Of a stretch of DNA of 64,000 nt, positions 9,029 to 21,289 are shown one piece after another (the stretch's first letter is position 1; each line of letters opens with the position of its first letter). The notes below the pieces were generated by a model. That model did not search any database. It was not told where the DNA came from and worked only from the letters and a program-made list of their open reading frames with translations. Made by a program: the position numbers and the translations under genes. This stretch comes from Liriodendron chinense (taxonomy: Eukaryota > Streptophyta > Magnoliopsida > Magnoliales > Magnoliaceae), in NCBI GenBank assembly GCA_003013855.2, contig PVNU02002831.1, forward strand, positions 1 through 64,000, given 5' to 3'.

Positions 9029-11275
9029 TGAAATTACATCGGATCATCTCACAAGATACCCTATGTCATGCACTTTGCGGAAGCTAACAGTGGATCTACT
9101 GGAAATATGGCTAAGTCATAAAAGGGTGAGGGGGATTAGGACCTTTTAAAATTCATACCTTAATTAAAACTAATTAGCAAATAAATTAAATTAAAACATT
9201 AACGCTTATGCTTCCAAGTCAAGTGGGTCCAATCACATAGACTACAAAGGGGGATTATGACCTTTTAAAATCCATGTCTTAATTAAAACTAATTGGCAAA
9301 TAAACTAAATCAAAACATTAACAATTATGCTTCCAAGTCAAGTGAGTCCAATCACATGGACTACGAATGATAAAACATTTAAGCAAGTATTCTACAAGTG
9401 AAAATACATCTTATGTGTGAATTCGCCTATCTAGTGGCTAGCATACATTTCATTCAACATTGATATAATTCATCGAATTAAACAACAATGCATGAAGATA
9501 AATGTGCTAAAAAACATCACAAACACAAGCACGTATAGTGGTACGTCTACTTGTCTACTCCACTCCCAGTTGCCGTACCCAATTCATGAGTACACTGAAT
9601 TTCACTATGAAAGGTTTAAATCAGGTTCACCTCTCAACTTGGGAGTTTTAAATAGGTTCCTCCAAACTTTTACAATCCTACACAAGGATCGGGTTCGACA
9701 CAAGAACCTACACGTATGCACCCATGTTGGTAGACCACGTATACACCCGTGTCGGTGACTCACCTTGGAGGCTTGACAATATAGGATCTAAACAAGAGTC
9801 AAGGTCCTACACAAGAACCCAAATTTAGGCTCAACACATGAGCCAAGGTACTACAAGAACCTTACATATACTCCCGTCGAAGGCTCCCTTAGGAGATACA
9901 CTCGTGTCGGTGACTCGCCTTGGAGACTTGATAATATAGGCTTTACACAAGAACCCAAATTTAGTTTCAACACAAGGCAAGGTACTACACAAGAACCTTA
10001 CATATAGTCCCACTGGAGGCTCTCCTAGGAGACTTGATTTAGGCTCTACTAAACAGTCAATGTCCTACTTAATAACCTAAATCAAGTTTGGGTTACAAAA
10101 TCTTCACACTCAATCCTACAAAAGAAAAGACCATGAACCAGACTCTAAATTGACAACCTTACTTGTTAAATGTGAGCCCCGTTGATGTGTCGTTCTTGAA
10201 TTGCTTTTTCGAGCTCTCTTATGCTTGAATTGGCCCATCATTCTCCCCCGATCTTGTTGCCGATGCTTTGTTATGCTTCAACTTCAATGATCAATCGCCT
10301 TGCATATGATGTCCCTTAGAGGTGACCAAGGTGATGATAGGTTGATGAATATTTTACAAGTAATAGGAAATGAGTTTCCTGGAAGGTTTTATCTAAAAGG
10401 ATCTCTAGGTGATGCTTAGACAAAAGTTTTACCTATAGTCTATGTCTAAACTCCTAAAGATCAAGAGGGAACAAGTTCATTTTTATTTAAGCTTTGAAAA
10501 CTCCAACATGTGATGAATCACAAGGAAGATGACTTAATTGGGTTAGGATTAGAGCCTAATGGTATTTGCTACAATGGTAGATTCTCACTAAAATCTCTTT
10601 ATCATGCTCAAAGACCGAGTTCCCTTTAAATAGCCACAGAGTAACAACGACTATAAAACGGGCGGAAAACGGTCGATTCAATGGGATCGAAAGCTTGTTC
10701 GATGGGATCAACATCCCACTCGATGGCATCGAAGATCTATCCAGAGAGTTCAAAAGGTTGTTGGACAATCTGTTTGATGGCATAAAACATGCATCGATGG
10801 GATCGAAAGAATCCTTTCGATGGAATTGAAGTGTTCTTGAGAGTTCAGATAGTTGTTAGACATGATGTTCGATATTGACATCGACCAGGGCTTCGATGGG
10901 ATCGAAGTCCTATCAAAATATACTTCGATGGGATTGAAGTCCTATCGAAAACTGTTGTTTGGGCTATTTGATTTATTATAGCCATAACATCTTATTAGCC
11001 TAACTTATCATGTTTTTCTAAGTCTTCTAAGGTTAAGCATGATGACTAATGGTATTCTCATCAAGTACAAGTCATCTAGAGGTTATGGGTTATTTTACCT
11101 CTAAGGGTTATGGTCACCAAGGTACCTCATTTACTTGTTTCTTCTTCCTTGATGCTTTTTGTCCACTTGAATTTTTGTTATTCAACTTGCCAAGGCCCAA
11201 CCGACATTGCAACACATGGACACACGTGATTGACAAATAAGGTGCACTCAAATGTCACGAATAAGTGCACTAACA
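9029..11275 (-). repeat. 3' LTR of the pol-less copia element
   Basis: About 2.25 kb. It aligns with the 5' LTR but has two extra parts. One is an exact-looking tandem duplication of about 119 bp (GGGGGATTA...TTAATTAAAACTAATT at about 9130 and again at about 9249). The other is about 790 bp at 9780-10565, absent from the 5' LTR. It carries a TCGATGGGATCGAA motif array at 10672-10945. Confidence 0.85.
10672..10945. repeat. TCGATGGGATCGAA motif array in the 3' LTR
   Basis: Seven or more copies of the pattern TTCGATGGGATCGAA or TCGATGGCATCGAAG, each with TCGA-type dyads, separated by unrelated spacers such as AGAGAGTTCA. A matching array lies at 13973-14215 in the 5' LTR. Confidence 0.8.
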
Positions 11276-11290
11276 ATCTCCCCATTTGTT
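11276..11290 (-). other. Polypurine tract of the copia element
   Basis: Minus strand AACAAATGGGGAGAT lies directly upstream of the TGTTAGTGCAC LTR start, as expected for the plus-strand primer of reverse transcription. Confidence 0.8.
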
Positions 11291-12109
11291 AATTACTTGA
11301 CAAAAACCTAACATAGACCTTATCATGGTTTATACTAATGATAATACCGAAACAACAAATAAATTATATGTCAAATGAAAAATATTACAACTTGAATTAT
11401 ATACTAAGACTTGTAACCTAGGACTGCTCCTTTTCAGTTGTTCCCCAATAATCCATTAACCCCTATAATAAAAAAACAGATCCTGCAAAACAGAATGCAA
11501 CTTGTTTTAGTGCGACTTGATCTTTCTCCCCCTTTTTGTCAGTAATTGACAAACTAATTTTTCCCTCTTAATGATACACATGTAGGGAAGGAGAAGTAAG
11601 AATGTCTACAGTTTCACCATAAGCACATGCTAACAAGAGAGGTTAAGGGTACATGAACATTTAAACACATGGAGCATGCATCACATGATCACAAAAATAT
11701 ATTCCTATCTAATCATATGTGATCATGAATAAAATGGTCATTTCAAGATATACATGAAAACATAAATGACCAAGGTATATATTAGCATACATGAAGCACA
11801 AAATTTATAAGATAAGCTAATCTAAGCAGGATGATGATTTATCGATCTAAAGATACCAAAGTAAACAAGCAATGTTAAACTATCAAAGGCCAATGAGGCT
11901 GGAATCCTTTCATATGTCTATATGCAAACTAATCAGGTTGAAATCCTCAAATTTACCTATAGTGTTCAGATTCTAGTTACCCTTTCTAATATTCTCCTAT
12001 TGCTTAGCTTAAGGGTAACTTAATTTTCTCAACACCCTCAAAAAATCTAGCAAATAAAGAGGAGAGTCACTTGATTCAGATTTAGATTCCTCCGTATTAT
12101 CCCATGTTG
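11291..12109 (-). other. Internal non-coding region of the copia element (pol missing)
   Basis: AT-rich sequence between gag and the polypurine tract. I see no integrase or RT motif on either strand. The normal pol of about 3 kb has been lost or was never present. Confidence 0.6.
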
Positions 12110-12740
12110 TTGTCATGGCCTTTTTTTCCTTTGGCTTTAGGCTTGTTTGGACAATCAGTTACAACATGATCATTTTCACTACAGCCGTAACATTGGACAG
12201 ATTTAAATTTAAAAGGTTTGCCCTTGTGCTTTTCATTCTTATCCTACTTGTTATAGCTCTTCCCTCTATTCATCTTGAGGAATCTCTTAAATTGTCTATT
12301 AAATTTTTCTTCCTCATCTTTCCTCATCACTATCTTCTTCTCCAGATTATCTCTTGATTTTCCTGTGTGAGTGTTTATGAGAAGTCTTCAAGACTATGTT
12401 TCTTCTTATAAGGGACATTAAAGTGTAGTTCATGAGTTTGTAGAGAATCTAAAAGTTCTTCTACTTTCATTTTGTCTATATCGCCACACTCTTCTAAGGT
12501 TATGACTTTAGAGTTAAATATCTTCAGGAAGGACCTAAGAATTTTTCTATATATCAATCCATCTGAAACATTCTCTCCTAAGCCGCACGTGGAGTTACAA
12601 ATATCATTCAATTTAGAATAAAACTCCATGAAGGTTTCATCCTCACTCATTTTAATATTTTCAAAATGTGTGGTGAGGAGTTGCAATTTGGAACACTTGA
12701 TGGTACTCGTTCCTTCATGTGTAATTTCTAGAATCTTCAA
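12110..12740 (-). pseudogene. Ty1/copia gag with zinc knuckle
   Basis: First part is open for 121 codons from 12740 to 12375 and resembles the copia gag core: KCSKLQLLTTHFENIKMSEDETF, EFYSKLNDICN, GENVSDGLIYRKILRSF and ALEECG/ELLDSLQTHE-like segments. After a frame break, the minus strand at about 12205-12150 encodes CYGCSENDHVVTDC, an intact CCHC zinc knuckle (C-x2-C-x4-H-x4-C). An acidic serine-rich tail with TTTWDNTEESKSESSDS follows at about 12115-12060, typical of copia gag C-termini. The start at 12740 probably lacks the N-terminal third. In the family this protein packages element RNA. Confidence 0.8.
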
Positions 12741-13216
12741 GCTGATTTACTAGTTTCACAATTACATATATGATTGAATTCATCGGGTGAGACAACACAA
12801 AAGATTATATTGAGACCCTTGACATTGTAGCCACAAAGAGAATTTTCTTGGTTACTCCAACTAGACACTGCCTTACGTTGAGTGACAAAAACTCCATCTC
12901 ATTCCACCGTTTTCACTAGAGCAGTCCATTCTTATTCAACTAAGTCTCATACCATTGGATCCAGGGAAATTAAAAATATTCGCATCCTAATCTTCTAGTA
13001 CATATAATTTGAACCGTTAAAATATGGTGGACGAGTGGTTATACTACTCTCCTCATGGGTATACATCGTGCTAAAACTCATTGGGATATACTCCAAATGG
13101 TTAAGTCTTTCAAGAGCAACTCACACTTACTTTTTCAAAGTATCCCGTATTGATATTAATTGAAAATTGAAAATCAATAAGGGGTACTCGAAGAGTCGCT
13201 CTTATTAGATTAACTT

Positions 13217-13228
13217 GCTCTGATTCCA
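13217..13228 (-). other. tRNA primer-binding site of the copia element
   Basis: Minus strand TGGAATCAGAGC begins two bases after the 5' LTR end. It matches the usual plant initiator-Met primer site (TGGTATCAGAGC) with one change. Confidence 0.8.
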
Positions 13229-13230
13229 AT

Positions 13231-14547
13231 TGAAACTCCGTCGAATCATCTCACACAACACCCTACGCTATGCGTTTTATGGAAACTAAGAACGGAGCTA
13301 CTAGAACTATGGCTAAGTCCTTGAGGGGGGTAATTAAGACCTTTTAAAATTTATGCCTTAATTAAAAGTAATTAACAAATAAACTAAATTAAAGTATTAA
13401 CACTTAGGCTTTCAAGCCAAGTGAGTCCAATCACGTAAACTACAAATGATAAACCATTTAAGCAACTAGTCTATAAGTGAAAATACATGTTGTGTGTGAA
13501 TTTTCCTATCTAGTGCCTAGCGTACATTTCATTTAACATTCATATAATTCATCGAATTAAACAACAATTCATGAAGAAAAATGTGCTAAAAAATATCATA
13601 AACATAATCATATATAATGGTTCGACTACTTGTCTACTCCACTCTCGATTGCCGTACCCAACTCATGAGAACACCGAATTTTACTACGGAGGTTTTAAAT
13701 CAGGTTCATCTCTCAACCTAAGAGTTTTAAATAGGTTCATATCAACCTTCATATTCTTACACAAGGATTGGGTCCTACATAAGAACCTACAGTATGCGCC
13801 CTTGTTGGTGGACCACGTATACACTTGTGTCGATTGCTCCCCTTGGAGACTTGACAATTTAGGCTCTATACAAAATGGTGGCTAAAATCTCTCTATCATG
13901 CCTAAAGACCAAATTGCCTTTAAATAGCTATAGAGTTACAACAGGATATAAAATGTGCAGAAAATGGTTGCTTCGATAAGATCAAAGGTTCACTCGATGG
14001 CATCGATGTCCCACTCGATGGCATCGAAGATCTGTCCAAAGAGTTCAGAAGGTTGCTAGATAGTCTGTTCGCTGGCATTAAACATGATTCGATGGGATAA
14101 AAAGAAGCCCTTCGATGGGATCGAAGAAGTGTCCAAAGAGTTCAGATAGTTGCTAGACATTATGTTCAATGGGATTGAAGTCCTATCAAAATGTACTTCG
14201 ATGGGATTGAAGTCCTATAAAAAATTGGTATTTGGGCTATTAATTTACAATAGTTACTACCTCTTATTAGCCTAACTTATCATACTTTTCTAAGTGTTCT
14301 ACGGCTAAACATGATGACTAATGGTATTCCTATCAAGTCCAAGTCATTTAGAGGTTTTGGGTTGTTTTGGTTCTAAGGTTTAGAGTCACCAAGGTACCTC
14401 ATTTAGCTGTTTCTTTTTCCTTGATGCTTTTTGTCAACTTAAATCTTCAGTCTTCAGCTTACCAAGGCTCAATCGACATTACAATACATGAACGGATGTG
14501 ATTGACAAATAAGGTGAACTCGTATGGCATGAATAAGTGCACTAACA
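13231..14547 (-). repeat. 5' LTR of the pol-less copia element
   Basis: 1317 bp, ending TTTCA next to the primer site and starting TGTTAGTGCAC at 14547. Compared with the 3' LTR it lacks about 790 bp (junction near 13868) and the 119-bp tandem copy. TCGATGG motif array at 13973-14215. Confidence 0.85.
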
Positions 14548-14555
14548 ACCTTTGG

Positions 14556-14912
14556 GTTATCGTGGGGCCCACGTTGGTGTATGTATTATATATCCACACC
14601 ATCCATCCGTTTTTTACATATCATTTTATCATATTATGTAAAAAATGAAACATTTCCAATTATCAGGTGGATCATACCATAGGAAATAATGTTGATTGCC
14701 CATTAATGGGCCATAAAAGTTTTGGATCAAGCTTTTTTTTTCTTTTTTTTTCCTTCATCCGGGCTTATGTTAGCAACAGATTGGATAGTGAATAAACACT
14801 ATAAAAACATTAAGGTGCACCCTAAGAAGTTTTTAATGGTAGGGAAATCAATCACCACTATTTCTTATGGATACATAATACATACATCAAGGTGGGCCCC
14901 ACGGCAAGGGTT
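14556..14912. mobile_element. Foldback element
   Basis: CGTGGGGCCCACGTTGGTGT left arm, CATCCGTTTTTT, 'AGGTGGATCATACCATAGGAAA', centre 'AAAGTTTTGGATCAAGC', and a right arm ending 'CATACATCAAGGTGGGCCCC'. Poly(T) at 14733-14753 interrupts the centre. No gene. Confidence 0.8.
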
Positions 14913-15009
14913 GCACCATCTTGGGTGAAGCCAGGTCTCACCTAATCCGCTCCCGAGTAACACATAATCCGCTCCCACCATCCACATCTAGCTAGAGCTA
15001 GTCAATCCT

Positions 15010-15432
15010 ATCAAGGGCTCTCTGGGGCCAACATCCACACCATCCATCTATTTTTCCACACACCATTTTAGGGTGTAAGACCAAAAAAGAGGCAGATGTA
15101 AGGCTCAAACGGGCCACACTACAGGAAATAGTGGGAATTGGGCACCTATCATTGAAAACTTCTTGGGCCCATAGAAGGCTCTGATCAAGCTAATATTTGT
15201 GTTTTCCCTTCATCCAGGTCTCTGTGACCTAATCAACAAGTTGGATGTTAAATAAACATTAGTGGACCGTAGGAAGTTTTTAATGGTGAGCGTTCAATCG
15301 CCACTACTTTCCAATGGTGTGGTCCAATTGAGATCTCGATCTGCCTCTTTTTTGCTCTCATGCACTAAAATGATCTTGCAAAATGGGTGGACAGTTTTGA
15401 CATAACACATGTCATGGTACATAACTTTGTGA
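15010..15432. mobile_element. Foldback element crossing the left limit of duplicon A
   Basis: Arms and centre are continuous from 'CCATCCATCTATTTTTCCAC' to 'GACATAACACATGTCATGGT'. It reads straight through GTTGGATGTTAAATAAACAT at 15241-15260, where duplicon A starts. This is therefore an uninterrupted version of the sequence that abuts a MITE end at 32159/32160. Confidence 0.8.
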
Positions 15433-15509
15433 ATCCACTTCCACTACCGGCAATAGTCATATGCATCCCACGCAGATTTTGGCTAAAGCCAACTTCAGGA
15501 TGCTAGGTG

Positions 15510-15892
15510 GGGCCCACCATGATGTTTGTGGGAAATCTACCCTGTCCATTCGTATCGCAAGCTCATTTTATGGCAAGAAACAAAATGTGGTGGATCCAAA
15601 AATAAAGTAGGCCACACTACAGAAACAGTGGGAATTGGGCCCTATGGTTGAAAACTTCTTAAGGACATAGAAGATTTATGAACAAGTTGATATTTGTGGG
15701 TAGTTGTTCAATTCCCACAACTTTCTATGGTGTAATCCACTTGAGTTTCATTTTAAGCTCTAGAACGAGCTGCTTTATGTGTAGTTCACTTAATCTTTGA
15801 TTATGCCTCATTTTATGCTCTAAAATTATTTGCAAAAGTTGATGGACAGTATGGATCTAACACATAAATCATGGTGGGACCTGAAGGAGTTC
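15510..15892. mobile_element. Foldback element (copy A)
   Basis: GGTGGGGCCCACCATGATGT left arm, 'CCATTCGTATCGCAAGCTCA', 'GTAGGCCACACTACAGAAAC', mirrored 'GGTGTAATCCACTTGAG' and right end 'ACACATAAATCATGGTGGGA'. Same element as 32437-32828 in copy B. Confidence 0.8.
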
Positions 15893-16084
15893 TATAAGTT
15901 AAAAGTAGAGTTGTAAACGTGGGCAGGGCAAATTTGGAAGCAATTTTTTTTTTTTAAAAGAAGGATCCGTATTCATTATGAAGCCAAAAAAAAAAAAATG
16001 TTAACAAACAACACTTAATGAGTGATTTCTAGGTTTCCATATTCCATGATTTTTTTTAAGTGTTAACAAATAGGCCGTTACTTA

Positions 16085-17106
16085 TTAAGTGGTTCCGAAA
16101 GAGGTTCGAAAAGAGTCCCTTGCAGATCGTTGATCCAAGATTGCAGGCATTACCCAAAAAGGTTCAACCCAAGGTGGACTAACGTTTGGACAAGGCAACT
16201 TGATGGAAATAGTTCCCCTATCTAAGTGAAACACATATAAACTTCTATCCTCTGGCTTCATAAAATAGATGCAATCCCTTTTTATTCCCGAATTCGAAGC
16301 GGAGCAAGATGTAGAACAGCAATCGCCCAAGAACAGCACACGATCACCTAAAGTATCAACCGTTACCGAAGTCATTCCATCAAAATCCATCTTGAAAACT
16401 TCAACAACCGGAACCCGTGGTACAAGTAGAAGCTGACTCAACCTAGCTAGAAAGATCTCACCACGAGATTCCACCAGAAACGATCTTGATACTACAGCCA
16501 ATGGGGGGCTTGGGGCCCTTTGTTCTTCCAAGGATCGGTATTGACAACAATATTTCCCAGCTTTCATAAATCAAAGGTATATAATTTGCCTTTGCAAGCG
16601 ACCAATTGCCTAAAGGAAGCTTCCCCATCCGGAATTGTATACTTCCGTTTAATCCATTTGTCACTGCCCGGATGACAATATAGAAACTAATCAGTTGAAC
16701 AGACCATGCATAAAATCACACAATCAGGATCTGTTGGAGGCGATGAGAGAACACACAGTCCAAAAGAATAGCATTGACTCAAACATGGCAGCTGGATTTT
16801 CTGCAATGAGATAGAGTTGAGCAGAAAAAGGACCCCACAGGTTTTATCTACCATCAACAACCAGCCATAGCAAGAGGCAAGACAATCTGTTCGGCGCATC
16901 TCAGGTATGTTTTTCACATAGTAACTCCCCTCAGATACGTTGAAGAAGGTTTTGGTTCTTTCCCGTTTTCCATGAGAAAAGACGAGCCACGGGGCTGCTC
17001 CATAGGAAGGCATGTGTGAGTTCTTGGCTTCCATCTTCCTTACTTGCATAAAATTGCCAAGAAGTTTTTTTTTTTTTTTTTTAAAAGCGGGTCTATCAAG
17101 TGACAA
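16085..17106 (-). pseudogene. DUF295 (KIB1-4 beta-propeller) F-box-like gene, copy A, broken
   Basis: Same gene as 33031-34053. The frame is open from 17106 to 16687, then stops where copy B has a tyrosine codon (TAT to TAG, CSTD*F). A second stop (TGA, in TFDL*KLG) and a 13-bp deletion follow near 16535, shifting the frame before EEQRAPSPPLAV. The C-terminal third is again open from 16567. There it keeps the presumably ancestral 'YVFHLDRGTISIKLPCPNVS' reading, which copy B has lost. The copy cannot make a full protein. Family members are substrate-receptor-like F-box proteins or solitary propellers. No F-box is visible here. Confidence 0.85.
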
Positions 17107-18039
17107 AAAAGAACAATGTTCCTCAGCCTTTTCATCATTAGATCATTCACTGCTAGATGTTCAACCCATAGTTTAAAATATTGAAATAACTAGATCCAAC
17201 TGGAGAAGGGATGACTCGACTGAAATACTCGTTTGCATCGAGTTTCTTAATGAGTCTTGTACATAACTCGGTTGAGTCAAGTCAATTTGGAAAATTCTTT
17301 GAGTTGAGTTCTTGTTCAAAATAGCAGATTTGCATACCGGACAAGGCAGATTGGGTTGGAGAGATGGATCTGCAACCGGATGGTGTGGTTCTTCTCTTCC
17401 AGTCTTACTCCCTCACCTCTTTCTTTCGCTTCTTTTCATCCCTCCTCTCCTTTTTCTTCTTTCCATTGAAGTAGAATGCTGCAAAAGTAATGGATACAAA
17501 GAGAGTTGTTTTTTACTCTAACACACTGTTATGGTTAATACACTGACACTCGTATAAATTGTATCGAATCATGCAGTCAACCTAAATTATACATTTTTTT
17601 TTGGAACTACGAACAATACTAATGTCTGATTTATGGTAATGTCTTTTCTACATTAGAATTGTTGGCTATTATTCAGCTAAGTGGTAAACTAATATCCTCA
17701 AATCTGTTATTTATGGAAACACGTCAGTATAATTTTGGCCAATGGTACATTTAAAACGTGGATCAAAATATCGACATTTCAAATTAACCTAGTGCATGTG
17801 TTCGGATATCATACCCTTCTAGAGTATCAAAGGTTTTCTCCAAAAGTAACACCATAAGGCAAAATGTTCACCTACAACATTTTGTGACAACTTTAGTGTA
17901 CACAATAAATTTTTTGTGCTAATGTTTCACTTCGATGTAAAACCCGAGCTGTGAAAATGGTGGAAAACACTAGAGTTTCAGTAGGAAAAAACTTCGTACG
18001 AAATAAACGCATGCCTGTTACACGTGTCTTTTAGAGGAT
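17107..18039. other. Upstream flank of the DUF295 copy A
   Basis: No gene. At 17200-17300 TCGACTGAAA, CATCGAGTTT, CGGTTGAGTC and similar ACTCGA-type motifs cluster. A pyrimidine-rich stretch lies at 17390-17465. On the minus strand TTTATGCAG directly before GTAAGGAAGATGG (about 17045) could be a splice acceptor for an upstream exon, but I found no F-box-coding exon. Confidence 0.4.
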
Positions 18040-18500
18040 TTTACATGTAGATGGAGGTTTAGTACTTGATGGTTGTCAAGCTTGGCTATGGCCTTCTATT
18101 TGCGAGATGATTCAATGGATAATGGAAGTTCAATCTACAGACAAGTAGCAATTAAAGATCGTGTATTCCACATGCTGTGGTTAAAGGGGAGTTGTGGCCC
18201 AAGCTGATCATCAACATCTTCTTCGCATGTGTTCCAAGCTGGACATGATCGATATATCCATGCAATAACTTGAGGTGGAGTGTAGGAAATACATGTAATC
18301 GTGTGTTGCTGTACATGTACTCCTTTAGAGCATTATATGTTATCTCAAGTTAATATGTGTGAGCGTATTTAGTCTTTTGGGCTAACATAACAACTTATTG
18401 CCCTAACACTCTATCTCTTTTCTCCTTTCTCCTTTCCTTCTCTTCTTCTCTTCCCTTAGTCTCTCCACTTTCTACCACTCCATCTCTTCTTTCGAGTTTC
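18040..18500 (+). mobile_element. Copia 3' end: RNase H tail, polypurine tract and LTR start (copy A)
   Basis: At 18205-18280 one frame reads CSKLDMIDI...LEVEC, like the copia polyprotein C-terminus 'VSKLGMLDIY...'. A purine-rich TGAGGTGGAG (18271-18280) then precedes TGTAGGAAATACATGTAATC (18281), a typical copia LTR start. A CT-rich stretch at 18405-18500 fits the R/U5 part of an LTR. The LTR end was not found. Upstream pol is missing. Confidence 0.5.
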
Positions 18501-18879
18501 TTCTATCTTTCCTCCTCTTATTTCTCTTGTTTTGTCTCTTATTTCTTGCACATGACTAATATCCTTGAGATCAACCTGTTGGACACTTTTTTTTCCCGAA
18601 AGTTAATCAGTATTAATACAGAGACAATGCGGTAATACAACAACAAACCAGGCAAACATGGGCATTCAAATCTAACACAATGTCTGGGACAATCAATACG
18701 GGCATTGGACACAAATATTGTTGCTAGATATCTGCTGAAACTCTGCGAACGAAAAAATTGTTGGGACTCCACAAGTGTAGCCTTTGGTTATCAAGTACAC
18801 TCCTCAATTCATCAAAACTGAACCTGTCATTAGGTTTTACAGTCTAGTTTTTGAAATGTGTATGGCTATATGTGTGCGT
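18501..18879. other. Unassigned stretch with a 77-codon minus-strand frame (copy A)
   Basis: A frame at 18539-18772 (starting MESQQFF) is kept in copy B at 35483-35716 with several substitutions. The whole segment is duplicated, so this alone is not evidence of selection. I do not recognise the product. Probably continuation of LTR sequence. Confidence 0.3.
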
Positions 18880-21225
18880 TTTTACAGAATTAACCAAGAC
18901 TATTTTTCCTCCTAAAAATTAATCTGACCTCCAGGTCTATTATCTTAATGCTACCTTTAGGAACTCTTTGGTTGAAGAGAAATCCAAGTGAGATAATCTT
19001 GCATTAGATTACAAAAACCAGTTGAAGGAAGATGAAATTAAATTGCACCAGCAGACAAGAGCTACAGGGCTCAACAAGGGCGATAAGAATATGAAGTTGT
19101 TTCACGGTATCCGAGTGCTAGGGTCAATAACAACATGATTCATAATGTGCTGGCAGATGGGTGAAGGGTGGAGGCAAAGTCAAAGGTGTCTGGTGTTGTC
19201 GTCCAATTCTGTAAGGACCTCCTTTCAAGTGAAGAATCGGTGTGACCGAGGCTAGATGACATTGCTCTTAATAGTATTCCAGAAGAAAAAGGGTGCTCGT
19301 AGAACTTCTGGCCTTCAAGGAAGAAGTAAAAGTGAGCAATGGATGCTTTCGGAAGAGACAAGGCGCCAGCACCAAATGACTTTCTGATGGCTATCTTCCA
19401 GGTGTTTTGGGAGGTGGTCAAAGGTGACGTCTAGGCCTTCATCATAAAGTTTTTCGAGAACAAGAGATGCATCGAAGTTGGATGCCACCTTCTATTGCCT
19501 TGATCCCAAAAAAGGAAGGGGCCTAAATGCTTTAAGGATTTTAGGCAGATAGTTTAGTGGGAGGACCCTATAAGATTCTAGCTAAAATTTTGGCGAGTAG
19601 GTTTCACCTTTGTAGTCAGGAGATAGGTTTAGGATAGTGCCTTAATTGCCCATTAATGTATCAACTTACGCAACCGAGTATCAAATTGCCCGTTAAGGCA
19701 AAAAAGGCATCATTTACAATCTAATATTGAAAAAGCTTATGATCATGTGGATTGGGACTTTTTAGATTATGTGCTTAGCAAGATAGAGGGAAGCCAAAGA
19801 TGGAAAGGATGGGTCCAAGAATGCATTCGATTGGCTAAGTTCTCGGTTTTGGTTCAAGAATGCATTCAATAGCGTAGGATCTTCTCCTTCAACAGATCTC
19901 GGTCTTCCATTATGCATTAGTAAGCCAGCAGAGCACTTGTAAGATAAGGTTACTAAAAGAGTTGAAAGAAAGTTGTCTCAATGGAAATGTCAACACTTGT
20001 AAGTGGTAGGTAGGCCGACGTCAATCAAGGCAGTTCTATCAAACTTACCGTTATATTTCATGTGCTTATTTAAGTGCCCAAAGTTAGTGCTCGAAAGCTC
20101 GGAGAAAGTTAGGCATGAATTTATATTGCAGCGAGCTAGAGAGAAGCATAAATTCCATTTGAAATTTTGGAGGACGTTTGCAAGCCATTCAAGGAAGGGA
20201 TGCAAGAATAAAGAAGATGGAACCCATTAACTTTGGGTTAATGTTAATAGGAAAATGGTAATGGAGATTCAAGTCAAAAGAGAGAAGCTTATTGAATGTG
20301 ATGATAGTTCGCAAGTATGGTGCAAAGGAAGGTGGGTGGTAGACAAGGCACATTTTTCTTTACAGAGCTTTGATGATGTGGCAATAGATTATCAAGTTGG
20401 GAAACATGTTCATGGAAGGGGTTGATTTTTCTTTATGTGATGGGATGAGGATCTGATTTTGAGATGACATATGGTTAGGTAAGAGTACACTCCATGAAGA
20501 TTTCCCAAAGTTAGCCAACTTGTCCCCGGAGGTGAATTTAACCATCGTCAGGTGCTACTCAGTCATACGCAGAGAGATGAGGGGACTCCTCAGTGCGGGA
20601 GGAATTTGTAAGAATCAGAGGTAGGTGAATTCATTAGCTTGCTGAAGTGGCTCGAAGGCATTGACCCTTCTCCGCGTTAATGGGATTCGTTCGTGTGGGA
20701 CAAAGAAAAATTAAACTAGTTCTCAGTTAGATCATTTTATAGGTCAAACCTTGGTTCTTCCTAGATTTTCATCACACCTCTATTTCGCATTACGGGCCTC
20801 CTCCCAAGGTTACATCATTGGCAAGGTTAGTGGGTAGCACACACCAAGGTGCTCACTATTGATAACTCGAGAATAGGAGGGCCGTGATCACCAATGTCTG
20901 TATTTTGTGTATACAGAGTGAGGATTCAATAAATCATATTTGAATCCACTAACTTTTTGCTAACAAGTTGTGCGAGAGGTTTTAAGTGGTCTTCAAAACA
21001 TCTTTGGTCATACCAGGCTCGAAAGAGAGGTTCTTTCTTGCATGACATGGGTGCGAGATTGGAAAGAGAGGTATGATGCTTTGGAGAGTAGCCCTTTTGG
21101 CCAGCATTAGGGTCCTATCGGGAGGGAGGAACAATTGGTATTTTCATAATCAGAATGAGCTAGCTACATAGGTCTTCAAGAGGGTTAAATTGTTCTGCAT
21201 TGGAGTCGACCTCTAAACCACAATC
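18880..21225 (+). pseudogene. Old L1-type LINE ORF2 remnant (RT and zinc-binding region), copy A
   Basis: Frames broken throughout. The order matches plant L1 ORF2. KLHQQTRATGLNKGDKN (about 19040-19095) corresponds to 'WLKEGDKNTKFFH'. VFWEVVKGDV (19402-19431) follows, then NIEKAYDHVDWDFLDYVL (about 19724-19777) and LPLYFMCLFKCPKLVLE. At about 20800-21000 'HTKVLTIDNS...INHIFES' matches the RT zinc-binding domain (zf-RVT). The endonuclease domain and poly(A) end are missing. In the family ORF2 nicks target DNA and reverse-transcribes the element RNA. Confidence 0.8.
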
Positions 21226-21289
21226 CTTTAAACACGACTGGGACACATGAAATCGTTTAGATGCCCAAGGACAGATGGGGCCCACCCAT

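Larger units (their letters stand above)
9029..14547 (-). mobile_element. Pol-less Ty1/copia retrotransposon with both LTRs
   Basis: Whole element on the minus strand: 5' LTR 13231-14547, primer-binding site 13217-13228, gag about 12110-12740, polypurine tract 11276-11290 and 3' LTR 9029-11275. Both LTRs start TGTTAGTGCAC (minus strand) and end in TTTCA. Five-base flanks are ACCGT on the left and ACCTT on the right, a plausible 5-bp target duplication with one change. The internal region is only about 1.95 kb and contains gag but no recognisable protease, integrase or RT. It is therefore non-autonomous, either by deletion or as a gag-only lineage. The LTRs differ by many substitutions and large indels, so the insertion is old. 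Confidence 0.85.

Noticed and set aside
16687..17106. A functional short DUF295 gene at copy A
   Set aside because: Alignment with copy B shows premature stop and frameshift, and most of the propeller is lost.
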